DNA of 64,000 nucleotides from Paenibacillus cellulositrophicus (GTDB taxonomy: Bacteria; Bacillota; Bacilli; Paenibacillales; Paenibacillaceae), in NCBI RefSeq assembly GCF_009363095.1, contig NZ_CP045295.1, positions 5,857,001 through 5,921,000 of the forward strand, given 5' to 3'. The notes beneath the pieces are model-generated. The model ran no database searches. It was not told where the DNA came from and saw only the letters and a list, made by a program, of their open reading frames with translations. Positions 17,760 through 27,619 of the stretch are shown here, piece by piece; the first letter of the stretch is position 1, and each line of letters starts with the position of its first letter. A program made the translations under genes and the position numbers.

Positions 17760-17814
17760 GCGCAGCTTAAGGGGAGCGGGATGTGACAGTCAAGGCAGGT
17801 GGCATTCACGAGTA

Positions 17815-17849
17815 ATAAAAAAGGCCCAGGGGCATGATCCCTTGGGCCT
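17815..17849 (-). terminator. Terminator between AHSA1 and sleB-like genes
   Basis: On the minus strand GGCCCAAGGGA and a matching CCCCTGGGCC surround a short loop and are followed by TTTTTTATT. It would terminate the sleB-like gene and, less efficiently, the AHSA1 gene. Confidence 0.8.
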
Positions 17850-17862
17850 ATGTACGTTGATA

Positions 17863-18516
17863 TCAAATGGCAAATACATGACGTCCGATATTTACGGTAC
17901 GGGCGCGCGTCCAAATCCACTTGTTCGTTGCCGTTTTCGGGTTATAGTAGTAGAGCGAGTTATGGGTCGGGTCCCATCCGCGCACGGCGTCGATGGCGGC
18001 ACGGTAGGCGGTCCGGTTCGGCTTCATGCCGTACTGGCCGTCGCTGACGGCGGTGAATGCGTTCTTCTGAAAAACGACGCCTTGAATCGTGTCCGGGAAC
18101 TCGTCCGACTGAATCCGGTTCATGATGACGGCACCGACGGCTACCTGTCCTTTATAGGACTCGCCGCGGGCTTCAGCGTAAATGATTTTCGCCATGATCT
18201 CCATATCGTTTTTGCTTAGTGTGTACTTCCGGAGCTGTCTCCATGTAGCGGAACCGACCGTGCCATCCGCAACGGCGCCGTACTCCCTCTGGAATTCCTT
18301 GACGCTGGCTTCCGTGCCGGGGCCGTATTTTCCGTCAAGCGTACCGTCATAGAGCCCGAGCACCTGCAGCCGGTACTGTAAATCAGAAACTTTGGGATCC
18401 TCGCTCCCTAATTTAAGGACGGGAGCCGCTTCGGCATGATCAGCCTTCCACGCGAAGCTTTGAATGACTAAGAGGACGACGAGGATCGAGGTAACTGCCC
18501 ATTTTTTGGTTGTCAT
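17863..18516 (-). CDS. sleB: Spore cortex-lytic enzyme, SleB-like
   Basis: Secreted or spore-located peptidoglycan hydrolase of 217 residues. A signal peptide (about residues 1-30, ending AEA) is followed by a peptidoglycan-binding domain 1 (about 38-95, GSEDPKVSDLQYRLQVLGLYDG) and a Hydrolase_2/SleB domain (about 105-217) with the catalytic glutamate in IIYAEARGES. The ATG at 18516 is preceded by AAGGAG; the upstream in-frame GTG at 18534 overlaps that site. Presence supports an endospore former. A paralogous CwlJ-like or vegetative hydrolase role is possible, so the symbol is tentative. Confidence 0.85.
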   Translation of the reverse strand: MTTKKWAVTSILVVLLVIQSFAWKADHAEAAPVLKLGSEDPKVSDLQYRLQVLGLYDGTLDGKYGPGTEASVKEFQREYGAVADGTVGSATWRQLRKYTLSKNDMEIMAKIIYAEARGESYKGQVAVGAVIMNRIQSDEFPDTIQGVVFQKNAFTAVSDGQYGMKPNRTAYRAAIDAVRGWDPTHNSLYYYNPKTATNKWIWTRARTVNIGRHVFAI

Positions 18517-18727
18517 CGAAATCATCTCCTTCACGAGGCATTATAACGGGAGGAGGACGGACAAGGCAAAGCCATAAATTGGAAAAAATGTGGTAAAACC
18601 TTGCGGCTCTAAGCGAAATTTTGGAAAATCGGCGGGGTTAAAATGATGGTGTGGGTTCGTTTTTTTACACGTTATGCATTTGGAACTAATGAATTCGAAG
18701 CCGCAGGATGCTATAATTGAACAAATA

Positions 18728-18741
18728 TGAAAGCGTTTTAC
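18728..18741 (+). promoter_or_regulatory. cre-like site (CcpA) before AraC-type gene
   Basis: TGAAAGCGTTTTAC matches the catabolite-responsive consensus TGWAARCGYTWWCW at all but one core position. A TATAAT lies at 18712-18717, so the site would overlap the start of transcription and repress it when preferred sugars are present. Confidence 0.55.
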
Positions 18742-18793
18742 TAGGACGGCAGACAGAAGATTTAGGAGCCTTACATAAGGAGTGCAGGAACGG

Positions 18794-21046
18794 ATGGGGA
18801 AACGGAATTGGTTTTACCGCCAGCTTTTTTCATATATGCCGGCTTTTTTAATCGTCATTTCGTTTATTTTTTTCGTTTTCTTCCAAATGCTGGGGGATCA
18901 GAGCCGCAAGGAAGCCGTAAAAGCCAATGAGACGCTGATGCTGCAGGCGATGAGCTCCATTGACTCTTCCCTGAAAACGATCGAGCAGATGCTGATGACG
19001 GAACTGCTGAATAATCCGGATTTGTCGACTTTTTACAAGAGCGGAACCGAAAACGACTATTACCTGAACATCCGGATCGTCAAGTTTATGAATAACTTCA
19101 GAAATGCCTATCCCTTGGTGGATTCCATATATCTCGTCCGGTCCAGCGACGGATTTGTCCTGAGCAATGCGACCAGCTCCGGCCTGGAAGACTATCCGGA
19201 TGCGCCTTTTATCAAGCCGTATATCGAGCAGGCGAAGAAGGATGAGGGCTGGAGCGGTGTCCGCCATTTCGAGGAGTTCAGCATCAAAGGGCCGAAGCGG
19301 GTCGTGAGCCTTGCATTGAAGGCGCCTTTCCTGAAGACCGGGCAGGGATTTCTGGTCGTGAACGTAACGGCGGATGGGCTGAGCCAGTTGATCGAAAGTA
19401 TGTACAGCCGGGATGTCAGCTACATCCATATCATCGACAAATCGGGGGCAGACGTGCTTCCGAACGGTAAATCGGAGCAGGAGCGCAGCATCGTGTCGAG
19501 CGCGATTTCGCCCGTGACCGGCTGGGATTACCAAAGCGGACTGATTAACGGAAAATGGGTGGACGTGGCCAGCCAGCTCTATAACGTCTGGTTCATCCTC
19601 GGTATCGTCATGATCGCCGCAGGCGGCTTATGGATCGTCTATGCCGCACGGAAAAATTACAAGCCGATCGAAAGGATCGTCACCCAGGTTCAGAAGTTAT
19701 CCCAGACGAAGGCGGCGGCCCTGATGCAGGGCAGCGGCCAGGACGAGTTTACCTTTTTGCAGTCCGCCATTAACCAGATGCTGGAGCAGTCCAACACCTA
19801 TCAGCGCCAGTTCCGCGAGGATCTGCACGTCAAGAAGGCGTATTTGTTCCAGCAGCTGGTCGAAGGGCAGCATCTTCCGAAATCCGAAGAATGGGAAGCC
19901 CTGCGGGACACGATGCAGCTCAACGATCTCGACATGCCGCAGGTCGTGTGCGTCGTGGAAATCGACAAGTTTGCTTCGTTCTGCAGCCAGTTCACCCAAG
20001 AGGACCAGTACTTGATGAAGTTCGCCCTGAAGAGCGTCATCCAGGAAACCGCCCAGGAGCACGGAGGGATCGTGTGGACGGAATGGATTTCAGGCGACGG
20101 GCTCGGAGTGCTGGTGCAGATCGAGGAGACGGACGATCCCCGCGGCCGGGTCACCGATATGCTGGACCATGCAAGAAGATGGGTGCAGGAGCATTTGAAG
20201 CTTACCGTTACGGTCGGTGCAGGAGCGGCAGCCCGGTGCCCGGCGGAAATTCCGGAATCATACGCCCAAGCCCAGCAGGCTCTGAAATATAAAATGGTTC
20301 TCGGCAGCAACCGGATCATTTTCTACGATTCGCTGGCCAAAGAGGATCAGGGAGCCATGTTCGACTATTTTCAGCTGGTCCACTCGATCGCCCAATCGTT
20401 CCGGCTCGGCAAGCCGGACTGGAAGGATAAATACGGCCAATTGATTCAAGGCATCGGGCAGCATCTGCTGAGCCGCGACCATATTGTCAGCCTGGCGGAT
20501 TATTTGATCTATTCCATCGGGCGGGAAATGGGCAAAATGACGAAGGAATACCAGGAGCTGTGGGAGGAGACCGGGCACCGTCCCCTGCAGGAGGCGCTGC
20601 ACGCGTCAGATACCTTTGAGCAGGTGGAAGAGAGCTTCATGAAGACGCTGGAACGGTGTTATGAACAGCTGCTGCAAATTCAAGTCACCCGGAATCATTC
20701 GGATACGATCCGCAAGGTCCGCGAAACAATGGAGCGGGAATTCGCTAATCCGGATTTGTCGCTTGATTTTCTCAGTGAACGGTTCGACCTTCCCTCCAAA
20801 ACGCTCAGCAAATTGTTCAAGGAGGAAACCGGGCAGAAGTTCGTGGATTATTTAATCGAGCTCAGGGTCGGCCGCGCGCGGACGCTGCTGGAGAATACGG
20901 ACCATGCCGTGCAGGAAATCGCCGAAGAGGTCGGATATTTGAACGTCATTTCGTTTGGTCGGATGTTTAAAAAAATCGTGGGCCTGTCCCCGGGGGAATA
21001 CCGTGAACACATCACCCGGACAGAGCGGGATTCAGCCGCTCTCTGA
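18794..21046 (+). CDS. Membrane-bound AraC-family regulator
   Basis: A 750-residue regulator with a membrane segment near the N-terminus (FLIVISFIFFVFF), an extracytoplasmic sensor of about 230 residues, a second membrane segment near residues 260-282 (FILGIVMIAAGG), a HAMP-like linker, a central region and a C-terminal AraC helix-turn-helix of about 95 residues (LDFLSERFDLPSKTLSKLFKEE...). This YesN-like single-polypeptide sensor-regulator type is typical of Paenibacillus sugar clusters. The GTG at 18782 overlaps the AAGGAG, so I place the start at ATG 18794. Upstream of an importer and fucosidase that it probably activates in response to an extracellular oligosaccharide. Confidence 0.88.
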   Translation: MGKRNWFYRQLFSYMPAFLIVISFIFFVFFQMLGDQSRKEAVKANETLMLQAMSSIDSSLKTIEQMLMTELLNNPDLSTFYKSGTENDYYLNIRIVKFMNNFRNAYPLVDSIYLVRSSDGFVLSNATSSGLEDYPDAPFIKPYIEQAKKDEGWSGVRHFEEFSIKGPKRVVSLALKAPFLKTGQGFLVVNVTADGLSQLIESMYSRDVSYIHIIDKSGADVLPNGKSEQERSIVSSAISPVTGWDYQSGLINGKWVDVASQLYNVWFILGIVMIAAGGLWIVYAARKNYKPIERIVTQVQKLSQTKAAALMQGSGQDEFTFLQSAINQMLEQSNTYQRQFREDLHVKKAYLFQQLVEGQHLPKSEEWEALRDTMQLNDLDMPQVVCVVEIDKFASFCSQFTQEDQYLMKFALKSVIQETAQEHGGIVWTEWISGDGLGVLVQIEETDDPRGRVTDMLDHARRWVQEHLKLTVTVGAGAAARCPAEIPESYAQAQQALKYKMVLGSNRIIFYDSLAKEDQGAMFDYFQLVHSIAQSFRLGKPDWKDKYGQLIQGIGQHLLSRDHIVSLADYLIYSIGREMGKMTKEYQELWEETGHRPLQEALHASDTFEQVEESFMKTLERCYEQLLQIQVTRNHSDTIRKVRETMEREFANPDLSLDFLSERFDLPSKTLSKLFKEETGQKFVDYLIELRVGRARTLLENTDHAVQEIAEEVGYLNVISFGRMFKKIVGLSPGEYREHITRTERDSAAL

Positions 21047-21079
21047 CAGGCCGTTTGCGCCGTTTCCTCAAGGTGCCGT

Positions 21080-21113
21080 ATCCCGCCGGGACAGATCCCT
21101 GCGGGATTTTTTG
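21080..21113 (+). terminator. Terminator after AraC-type gene
   Basis: ATCCCGC and GCGGGAT pair around a 14-nt loop, followed by TTTTTG. It separates the regulator from the importer genes; the rest of 21114-21305 probably holds the importer promoter, which I could not place. Confidence 0.8.
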
Positions 21114-21305
21114 TGGGTATGGACCAGGCCGGGAAGAAAAAAGTTGCACGGAGAAAAAGGTTTAGCCCTTCAGATTTTTCCTATGGGAACGCCGATTCAG
21201 TAACATGGCGGAAATAAGTTGACCGGGCGAAAGTTGTATATTGAACGCATCCGTGCCGTGCCGATAACATGAAGGCAACTCAAGCGCAAAGGAGAGTCGG
21301 CAGGT

Positions 21306-22280
21306 ATGGAAGCAACTAGCAGCAAGGCGGCTTCGCCGCATCCCCCCGGATTGGCCGCCCGCCGGAAGAGGGCGGGGTCACAGGCCGGCCGGAAAATCAG
21401 GAAGCACTGGCAGTTTTATTTGCTCGTCTTCCTCCCTCTGCTTTATATCGTCATTTTCAAGTACGTGCCGATGTTCGGCGTCATCATCGCATTTAAGGAG
21501 TACAACGTCGTACAGGGCATCCTCGGCAGCCCCTGGGCCGGGCTGAAGTACTTCAAGCAGCTGTTCGATACCCCGTTCTTCTGGCAGTACTTTAAGAACA
21601 CGCTCGAAATTTCGCTGTACGGCATGGCGATCGGATTTCCGGCGCCGATCATTCTGGCGCTGGCGCTGAACGAAATTCGCAACGGCTTGTTCAAGAAATC
21701 GGTTCAAATGATTACCTATGCGCCTTACTTTATATCAACGGTCGTGATCGTCTCGATTCTGATCGTCAACTTGTCGCCGAATGTCGGGCTCCTCAGCAAC
21801 ATCTTCAGGTCGCTCGGGATGGAGCCGATCGATTTTATGGGCAAGGCAGGGTACTTCAAAACAATTTACGTCCTCTCGGATGTGTGGCAGTTCACCGGCT
21901 ACGGGGCCATCATTTATATCGCGGCGCTGTCCGGGGTTAATCCGGATTTATACGAGGCTGCCAAGGTAGACGGAGCTTCACGGTTTCAGAAAATTGTTCA
22001 TATCGACCTTCCCAGCCTCGTGCCGGTCATCGTCATTATGCTGATTCTGAACCTGGGACAAATCATGGGACTGGGCTTCGAGAAGATCTACTTAATGCAA
22101 AATCCGCTGAACCTGAACACGTCGGAGGTCATTTCGACTTACGTCTACAAGATCGGCTTGCTGGGCGCGAATTTCAGCTTCTCGGCCGCGATCGGGCTGT
22201 TCAACTCGGTCATTAACTTTGTTCTGCTGATCCTTGTCAATTTCATCGCCAAAAAGATCTCGTCCAACAGTTTATGGTAG
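21306..22280 (+). CDS. ABC sugar importer permease, LplB/YteP type
   Basis: First membrane subunit of a second importer, paralogous to the gene at 121 and the same length (324 residues). Six predicted helices; EAA loop beginning EAAKVDGASRFQKIVHIDLPS near residue 218. AAAGGAGAG lies before the ATG. The stop overlaps the ribosome site of the next permease. With the binding protein at 23307 and the GH29 fucosidase at 25044 it probably imports fucose-containing oligosaccharides; the ligand is inference from context. Confidence 0.92.
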   Translation: MEATSSKAASPHPPGLAARRKRAGSQAGRKIRKHWQFYLLVFLPLLYIVIFKYVPMFGVIIAFKEYNVVQGILGSPWAGLKYFKQLFDTPFFWQYFKNTLEISLYGMAIGFPAPIILALALNEIRNGLFKKSVQMITYAPYFISTVVIVSILIVNLSPNVGLLSNIFRSLGMEPIDFMGKAGYFKTIYVLSDVWQFTGYGAIIYIAALSGVNPDLYEAAKVDGASRFQKIVHIDLPSLVPVIVIMLILNLGQIMGLGFEKIYLMQNPLNLNTSEVISTYVYKIGLLGANFSFSAAIGLFNSVINFVLLILVNFIAKKISSNSLW

Positions 22281-22294
22281 GAGGTGCGAAAAGC

Positions 22295-23188
22295 GTGCAA
22301 TCAACGAAAATACGCGAAGCGGTAGCGGACCGGCTGTTTCTGGGCATCGTCTACCTGTTTTTATCGCTGGTGCTGATCGTCATTTTATTTCCATTGCTGC
22401 ATGTGCTGAGCGCATCTTTCAGCTCGCCGGCGGCGGTGACGTCCGGGAAGGTGTGGCTCTGGCCTGTGAATTTTAGCCTGGTCGGCTATAAGGCGGTATT
22501 CCAAAATTCCGATATTTTGATCGGATTCGGCAATTCGCTCTTTTATTCGGTCGTAGGTACGCTCATTAACGTTTCGTTCACGGTGATGCTGGCCTATCCG
22601 CTGGCACGCAAAACGTTTTACGGCCGTGGGCTGATTATGGTGCTGATCGTGTTTACGATGTTTTTCGACGGCGGGCTGATTCCGAACTATCTGCTCGTCA
22701 AATCCCTGGGTATGGTCAATACGAGATGGGCCATGATCATCCCCGGCGCGCTGGCCGTATTTCAGGTCATTATCGCCAGGACGTTCTTCCAGTCGCTTCC
22801 CGACGAGCTGGCCGAGGCCGCTGAAATGGACGGGTGCAGCGACATGAGATTTTTTCTGCAGGTCGTACTGCCGTTATCCAAGCCCATCCTTGCGGTATTG
22901 TTCCTGATGTATGCCATCGGGCATTGGAACGCTTACTTTAATGCACTCATTTACCTGAAAGACAACAGCATGTTCCCTCTGCAAATCTTCCTGCGGAACA
23001 TTCTCATCCTGAACTCGGAAAATTCCGACATGATGACCAATGTGAACAGCCTGCTCGTGCAGCAGGGGCTGAAGGATTTGCTGAAATATTCGCTCATCGT
23101 CGTCTCCAGCGCGCCGGTGCTGATCATTTATCCGTTTGTCCAGAAGCATTTTGTTAAAGGAGTCATGATCGGATCGCTGAAGGGATGA
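22295..23188 (+). CDS. ABC sugar importer permease, YtcP type
   Basis: Second membrane subunit of the same importer, 297 residues. EAA loop EAAEMDGCSDMRFFLQVVLPLS near residue 176. I prefer the GTG at 22295, nine bases after TAGGAGGT, over the ATG at 22274, which precedes that site and overlaps the preceding gene. Six membrane segments; close to the paralogue at 1127. Confidence 0.9.
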   Translation: MQSTKIREAVADRLFLGIVYLFLSLVLIVILFPLLHVLSASFSSPAAVTSGKVWLWPVNFSLVGYKAVFQNSDILIGFGNSLFYSVVGTLINVSFTVMLAYPLARKTFYGRGLIMVLIVFTMFFDGGLIPNYLLVKSLGMVNTRWAMIIPGALAVFQVIIARTFFQSLPDELAEAAEMDGCSDMRFFLQVVLPLSKPILAVLFLMYAIGHWNAYFNALIYLKDNSMFPLQIFLRNILILNSENSDMMTNVNSLLVQQGLKDLLKYSLIVVSSAPVLIIYPFVQKHFVKGVMIGSLKG

Positions 23189-23306
23189 TGGCGGTGAACG
23201 GAATTTCGTAAGGGGGGTGTGACCGGGTTAACGCTGCAGGATGTTTTGAAGTGGTCATTTGTAAGGGGGCATGGATATGAGCCATTCAACCAAAGGAGGA
23301 GTTTCT

Positions 23307-24941
23307 TTGAAAAAACGGGCATTTATCGGCTTAAGCGTGTTGTTGGTATTATCCCTTCTGCTGTCGGCATGCGGAGGCTCCAAGCAGGAGCAGAATGACG
23401 CAGGGGCTGCCGCCTCGGATCCCAGTAAACCGGTGGAGCTGTCAGTGTTCGCGCCGCAGCAGGCGGGGATCGAAAACATGGACGTTAACAAGTTCTCCAA
23501 GTACATCGAGGACAAGCTCGGCATCAAGTTTAATTGGAGCACGGTGCCGGACGCCGGCTTCAGCGACAAAAAGCTGCTGCTTCTGGCGAGCGGCGACTAC
23601 CCGGCTGTCATTATGAACGCGGGCATATCCAAAGCGGACCAGATCAAATACGGCCAGCAGGGGGCCTTCATCCCGCTGAACGATCTGATCGACCAGTACG
23701 CCCCCAACATTAAAAAGGCGATGGAGGACGTGTCTTACCTGAAGCAGGGCATGGTCGCCCCGGACGGCAAAATTTACGCGCTGCCGAAGCTGAACGAATG
23801 CCTGCACTGCACCTATGGGCAGCGGATGTGGATCAATACTTCCTGGCTGGAGAAGCTGGGCCTGTCGATGCCGACGACGACCGATGAGTTTTACAATGTA
23901 CTGAAGGCTTTTAAGGAGAAAGACCCGAACGGCAACGGCAAAGCCGACGAAATTCCGTTCACGACCTCCTCCGACGGCGTGTGGGGAGGAGGCGTGGATT
24001 CGTTCCTGATGAACGCTTTTATCTATGACAACACTTCGGATTACTTAAGCATCAAAGACGGCCAGGTCATCTATTCACCAGCGCAGCCCGAATGGAAGGA
24101 AGGCCTGAAGTATTTGCGGAAGCTGTTTGCCGAAGGCTTGATGGATAAAGCCGTTTTTACGCAGAACAACGATGCGGTGAAGCAGCTGGCCAACAAACCG
24201 GACGCCGCCGTGGGCACCGTCGGGTACGCTCTGCTGAGCAGCGCCTTCAGCGTGGACGACTCGAACCCGAGACATAAGGATTACGACGTCGTTCCGCCGC
24301 TGAAAGGACCAAACGGAGTCCAGCTGACAGGCTACAGCATTGGCGCGGGCGACGGATCGTTCGTAATCACGAACAAGGCGACGAAAGAGGAGCAGGTTGC
24401 TGCCATCAAACTGGCGGATTATCTCTGGTCCGAAGAAGGAACGGTCATGACCTCCTGGGGATTTGAAGGGGAAGGCTGGAAGAAAGCCGACAGCGGCAAG
24501 TTGGATTACAACGGCAAACCGGCGAAGTATGATGTGGTTCCGAAGGCTCCGTCCGCGAACGGGGAAACGACGCTGGACAATTTCTGGTGGCAGCTCGGCA
24601 CGATGCAGATGCTCAACTCCATCCGCGAATCCTTTGCCGCTCCAAGCGATCCGCTGGGCAATGGTGCCTATGAATACCGCTTATGGCTGGCCGCCAAAAA
24701 ATACGAGCCATTCGCCAAGCCGGAAGTCGTCTATCCTGCGGATACGTTCATTGACCCGGCGGACGCCATGACGATTGCGCAAATGCAGAAGTCGCTGACC
24801 GATTATGTGAAATCGAGCCTGGCGCAGTTCGTGACGGGCAATAAAGACATCGACAAGGACTGGGACAGCTACATCGCCGGCTTCAAGGGATTGCAGCTGG
24901 ATCAATACTTGGCGATCTACCAAAAAGCGTTAAAGAAATAA
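23307..24941 (+). CDS. Extracellular solute-binding lipoprotein
   Basis: Binding protein of the second importer, 544 residues. The start is a TTG at 23307, seven bases after AAAGGAGG; this gives MKKRAFIG, a hydrophobic core and lipobox LLSAC with Cys22. A longer frame from 23271 would place 12 extra residues before the positive charges and lacks a site. Calcium-loop-like DPNGNGKADE is near residue 210. It lies just before the fucosidase, which may degrade its ligand. Confidence 0.92.
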   Translation: MKKRAFIGLSVLLVLSLLLSACGGSKQEQNDAGAAASDPSKPVELSVFAPQQAGIENMDVNKFSKYIEDKLGIKFNWSTVPDAGFSDKKLLLLASGDYPAVIMNAGISKADQIKYGQQGAFIPLNDLIDQYAPNIKKAMEDVSYLKQGMVAPDGKIYALPKLNECLHCTYGQRMWINTSWLEKLGLSMPTTTDEFYNVLKAFKEKDPNGNGKADEIPFTTSSDGVWGGGVDSFLMNAFIYDNTSDYLSIKDGQVIYSPAQPEWKEGLKYLRKLFAEGLMDKAVFTQNNDAVKQLANKPDAAVGTVGYALLSSAFSVDDSNPRHKDYDVVPPLKGPNGVQLTGYSIGAGDGSFVITNKATKEEQVAAIKLADYLWSEEGTVMTSWGFEGEGWKKADSGKLDYNGKPAKYDVVPKAPSANGETTLDNFWWQLGTMQMLNSIRESFAAPSDPLGNGAYEYRLWLAAKKYEPFAKPEVVYPADTFIDPADAMTIAQMQKSLTDYVKSSLAQFVTGNKDIDKDWDSYIAGFKGLQLDQYLAIYQKALKK

Positions 24942-25043
24942 GGGACAGCAGCCGGATATCTGAGGTGTAAAGCAGGTATCCGGCTTTTACAAGGAGAACA
25001 AGGTATGCATACCTGTAATCAAAACCAGGATGGAGGGCATTTC

Positions 25044-26471
25044 ATGATGGTAACGACCGAAAGGATCCGCTACGCCGCACAGGTTCAGCCGACCGAACGG
25101 CAGCTGGCCGTGCAGGAGATGGAGTTCTACGCGTTCATTCATTTTACGGTCAATACGTTTACGGACCGGGAGTGGGGGGACGGGAAGGAGGATCCGGCTA
25201 TCTTTAATCCGGCGGAGCTGGATGCCGGCCAATGGGTGGCGGCTATCAAGTCAGCCGGGATGAAGGGGCTGATTCTGACCTGCAAGCACCACGACGGTTT
25301 CTGCCTCTGGCCGAGCCGGTATACGGAGCACTCGGTCAAGAACAGCCCGTGGAAGGACGGGCAGGGCGATGTGGTCCGGGAAGTGTCGGAGGCGTGCCGG
25401 AGGGAAGGAATCCGCTTCGGCATTTACCTGTCTCCCTGGGACCGGCATGAGCCTACATACGGCGATTCGCCGGCGTATAACGAATATTTTACCAATCAGC
25501 TGAGGGAGCTGCTGACCCATTACGGCGACGTGTTCTGCGTCTGGTTCGACGGCGCCTGCGGCGAAGGGCCGAACGGCAAGCGCCAGGTGTACGACTGGGA
25601 CGCTTACTACGCGCTGATCCGCGAGCTGCAGCCGGAGGCGGCGATTTCGGTCTGCGGTCCGGACATCCGCTGGTGCGGCAACGAAGCCGGCCACTGCCGG
25701 GAATCGGAGTGGAGCGTCGTGCCTGCGTCGCTGCGGGATAACGAGAAAATCCAGGCGAAATCGCAGCAGGAGGACGATCCTACGTTTGCCCGGAGCTACC
25801 GGTCGGAGGACGAGGACCTGGGCAGCCGGGCGGTCATCGAACACGAGCAGGATCTGGTCTGGTACCCGGCGGAGGTTAACACGTCGATCCGTCCGGGCTG
25901 GTTCTACCACGCCTCCGAAGATGACAAGGTCAAATCGCTGGATGAGCTGATGAACGTATATTATGGATCGGTCGGCGGCAACGCGACGTTCCTTCTTAAC
26001 CTTCCGCCGGACCGGCGCGGCCTCATTCATGAGCGGGACGTCCGGCGCCTGCAGGAGCTGGGGGACCGGATCCGCAGCACGTTTGGTACCGACTTGGCTG
26101 CAGGGGCCGCAGTGGAGGCATCCGTCCAGGCAGAAGGCAATCAGGCAGACCATGTTCTTGACGGACAACCGGACACGTACTGGGCGCCGCCCGAAGGCAC
26201 GGAGCAGGCTTCGCTCACGCTGGATTTGCAAAGGGAGACCGCCTTTGACCACGTCGTGCTGCAGGAATACCGGTACAGCCAGCGGGTTGAGCGCTTTGAA
26301 CTCGAGTATCTGGATGGGGACACGTGGAAAACAGCATATGCGGGTACGGTTATCGGCCACAAGCGGATCTGCCGTTTTACCGCCGTCAAGAGCCGTTATA
26401 TCCGGCTTCAAATCCGGGAGTCCCGGTGGTGTCCGCAGATTTCCTCCATTCGGATCTATCTGCAGCCATAG
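25044..26471 (+). CDS. GH29 alpha-L-fucosidase with C-terminal F5/8C domain
   Basis: Hydrolyses alpha-linked fucose. The N-terminal (beta/alpha)8 domain shows the GH29 signatures FIHFTVNTFTDREWGDG, LTCKHHDGFCLWPS and WFDGACGEG, in which Asp169 is the likely nucleophile. The C-terminal ~120 residues (from about 355) resemble an F5/8 type C carbohydrate-binding domain. No signal peptide is visible, so it probably acts inside on imported oligosaccharides. The ATG at 25044 has GGATGGAGGG before it; an in-frame ATG at 25005 does not. It follows the importer genes at 21306-24941 in the same direction. Confidence 0.9.
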   Translation: MMVTTERIRYAAQVQPTERQLAVQEMEFYAFIHFTVNTFTDREWGDGKEDPAIFNPAELDAGQWVAAIKSAGMKGLILTCKHHDGFCLWPSRYTEHSVKNSPWKDGQGDVVREVSEACRREGIRFGIYLSPWDRHEPTYGDSPAYNEYFTNQLRELLTHYGDVFCVWFDGACGEGPNGKRQVYDWDAYYALIRELQPEAAISVCGPDIRWCGNEAGHCRESEWSVVPASLRDNEKIQAKSQQEDDPTFARSYRSEDEDLGSRAVIEHEQDLVWYPAEVNTSIRPGWFYHASEDDKVKSLDELMNVYYGSVGGNATFLLNLPPDRRGLIHERDVRRLQELGDRIRSTFGTDLAAGAAVEASVQAEGNQADHVLDGQPDTYWAPPEGTEQASLTLDLQRETAFDHVVLQEYRYSQRVERFELEYLDGDTWKTAYAGTVIGHKRICRFTAVKSRYIRLQIRESRWCPQISSIRIYLQP

Positions 26472-26520
26472 AGCGGAACAATTATAGCTTCTTTTCAATC
26501 GTATACTATGCACACTTATT

Positions 26521-26573
26521 AAACTCCTCGCTGAGGCGGCCCGTATAGGGTCTGTCCATCGGGGAGTTTTTTT
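26521..26573 (+). terminator. Terminator after fucosidase
   Basis: AAACTCC and GGAGTTT enclose an imperfect stem-loop and are followed by a run of Ts; a plausible rho-independent terminator. Confidence 0.65.
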
Positions 26574-26658
26574 GCGGTTATCCGACATTCCCGCCTCAGT
26601 ATAATGTTAATGAACTTCGAACCAACAATTTCAAATCATGGAAGGTGGGATATTCGTA

Positions 26659-27447
26659 TTGGATAGATCTTCACTGTACACCGATCTCGTAACGTACCCT
26701 TCCGGATGGAAAATGGGCACGCATGTGCATCCCCATTTCGAAATCTGCGTGGTCACTTTCGGACGAGGTGTGTTCTATGCTGAAGACCAGGTCTTTTCGA
26801 TTCAGGAGGGGGACGTCATCCTGATCACCCCCGGCGTACCCCACGACTACAGCTCCGTTACACCGATCCGCTTCGCCGTCCTGCAGGTTGACCATTTGTC
26901 GCATGAGCTCGAACGGTTATTTTTTCAAATGACAAATGAAGAATCGCTGCACCTGTTTCCCCTGGCCCATTATGCATTGGAGCGTTTTGAGAAGTTGTTC
27001 AGCGTGTGGCTCCACATGACGTCCGTCCGACCGAATCAGCTGTTTAACCGGTTGTTAAAAACGTGGGTCGAGTTATTTATGCTGTTTTTATTGGACCGCA
27101 TCGAACAACAGGATTCCAGAATTACCTTGGATGCTATTGCCGAGTATATCCGCACCAACCTGGACAAAGAAATGAGAGTGACCGATTTGGCGCGGATGAT
27201 CCGCATGTCGGAGAGCGGGCTGCGCTCCTGTTTTAAAAAGACTTACGGTCTCTCACCCAAGCAATATCTACAGCAGTACCGGATGTCCGAGGCCAAAATG
27301 CTGCTTACCTTCTCCGACAAGACGGTTCAGCAAATCGCGAGCGGGGTTGGATTCCCCAATATTCATGCCTTCTCCGCCTGGTTTCAAAAACAGACGGGGA
27401 TGTCTCCCACCGCATGGAGGAAAGAGCAAAGAAGAAGGGGCGGGTGA
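26659..27447 (+). CDS. AraC-family regulator with cupin sensor
   Basis: A 262-residue cytoplasmic regulator. The N-terminal cupin has HVHPHFEICVVTFGRGVFY and a second motif ITPGVPHDY; the C-terminal ~100 residues contain two AraC helix-turn-helices (VTDLARMIRMSESGLRSCFKK and IASGVGFPNIHAFSAWFQKQ). The TTG at 26659 has GAAGGTGGG nine bases upstream; the in-frame ATG at 26638 has no site, so I choose TTG with moderate certainty. It precedes a second importer with a GH4 enzyme, which it probably activates. Confidence 0.85.
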   Translation: MDRSSLYTDLVTYPSGWKMGTHVHPHFEICVVTFGRGVFYAEDQVFSIQEGDVILITPGVPHDYSSVTPIRFAVLQVDHLSHELERLFFQMTNEESLHLFPLAHYALERFEKLFSVWLHMTSVRPNQLFNRLLKTWVELFMLFLLDRIEQQDSRITLDAIAEYIRTNLDKEMRVTDLARMIRMSESGLRSCFKKTYGLSPKQYLQQYRMSEAKMLLTFSDKTVQQIASGVGFPNIHAFSAWFQKQTGMSPTAWRKEQRRRGG

Positions 27448-27555
27448 AAAGTCGCAGGCTGTCTTCGGAAAATGTTCAGCGATAATCGTAAAACTTGTGA
27501 TGTTTTTTATAAATACAGCGAGAGCGTCCCTTTATAAAATAGGCTTGCACGTTTA

Positions 27556-27569
27556 AGGAAACGCTGTCA
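27556..27569 (+). promoter_or_regulatory. cre-like site before ABC importer
   Basis: AGGAAACGCTGTCA resembles the CcpA site with two mismatches. It lies 50 bp before the permease start. Weak. Confidence 0.35.
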
Positions 27570-27619
27570 AAGGAGGGGAAATCTGCTAAATCCGCAAAAA
27601 TCGGCTAGGAGGTGTCTGC

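Noticed and set aside
25251..26588. Minus-strand open frame of 445 residues opposite the fucosidase
   Set aside because: Shadow frame with no family features; GH29 signatures are on the other strand.
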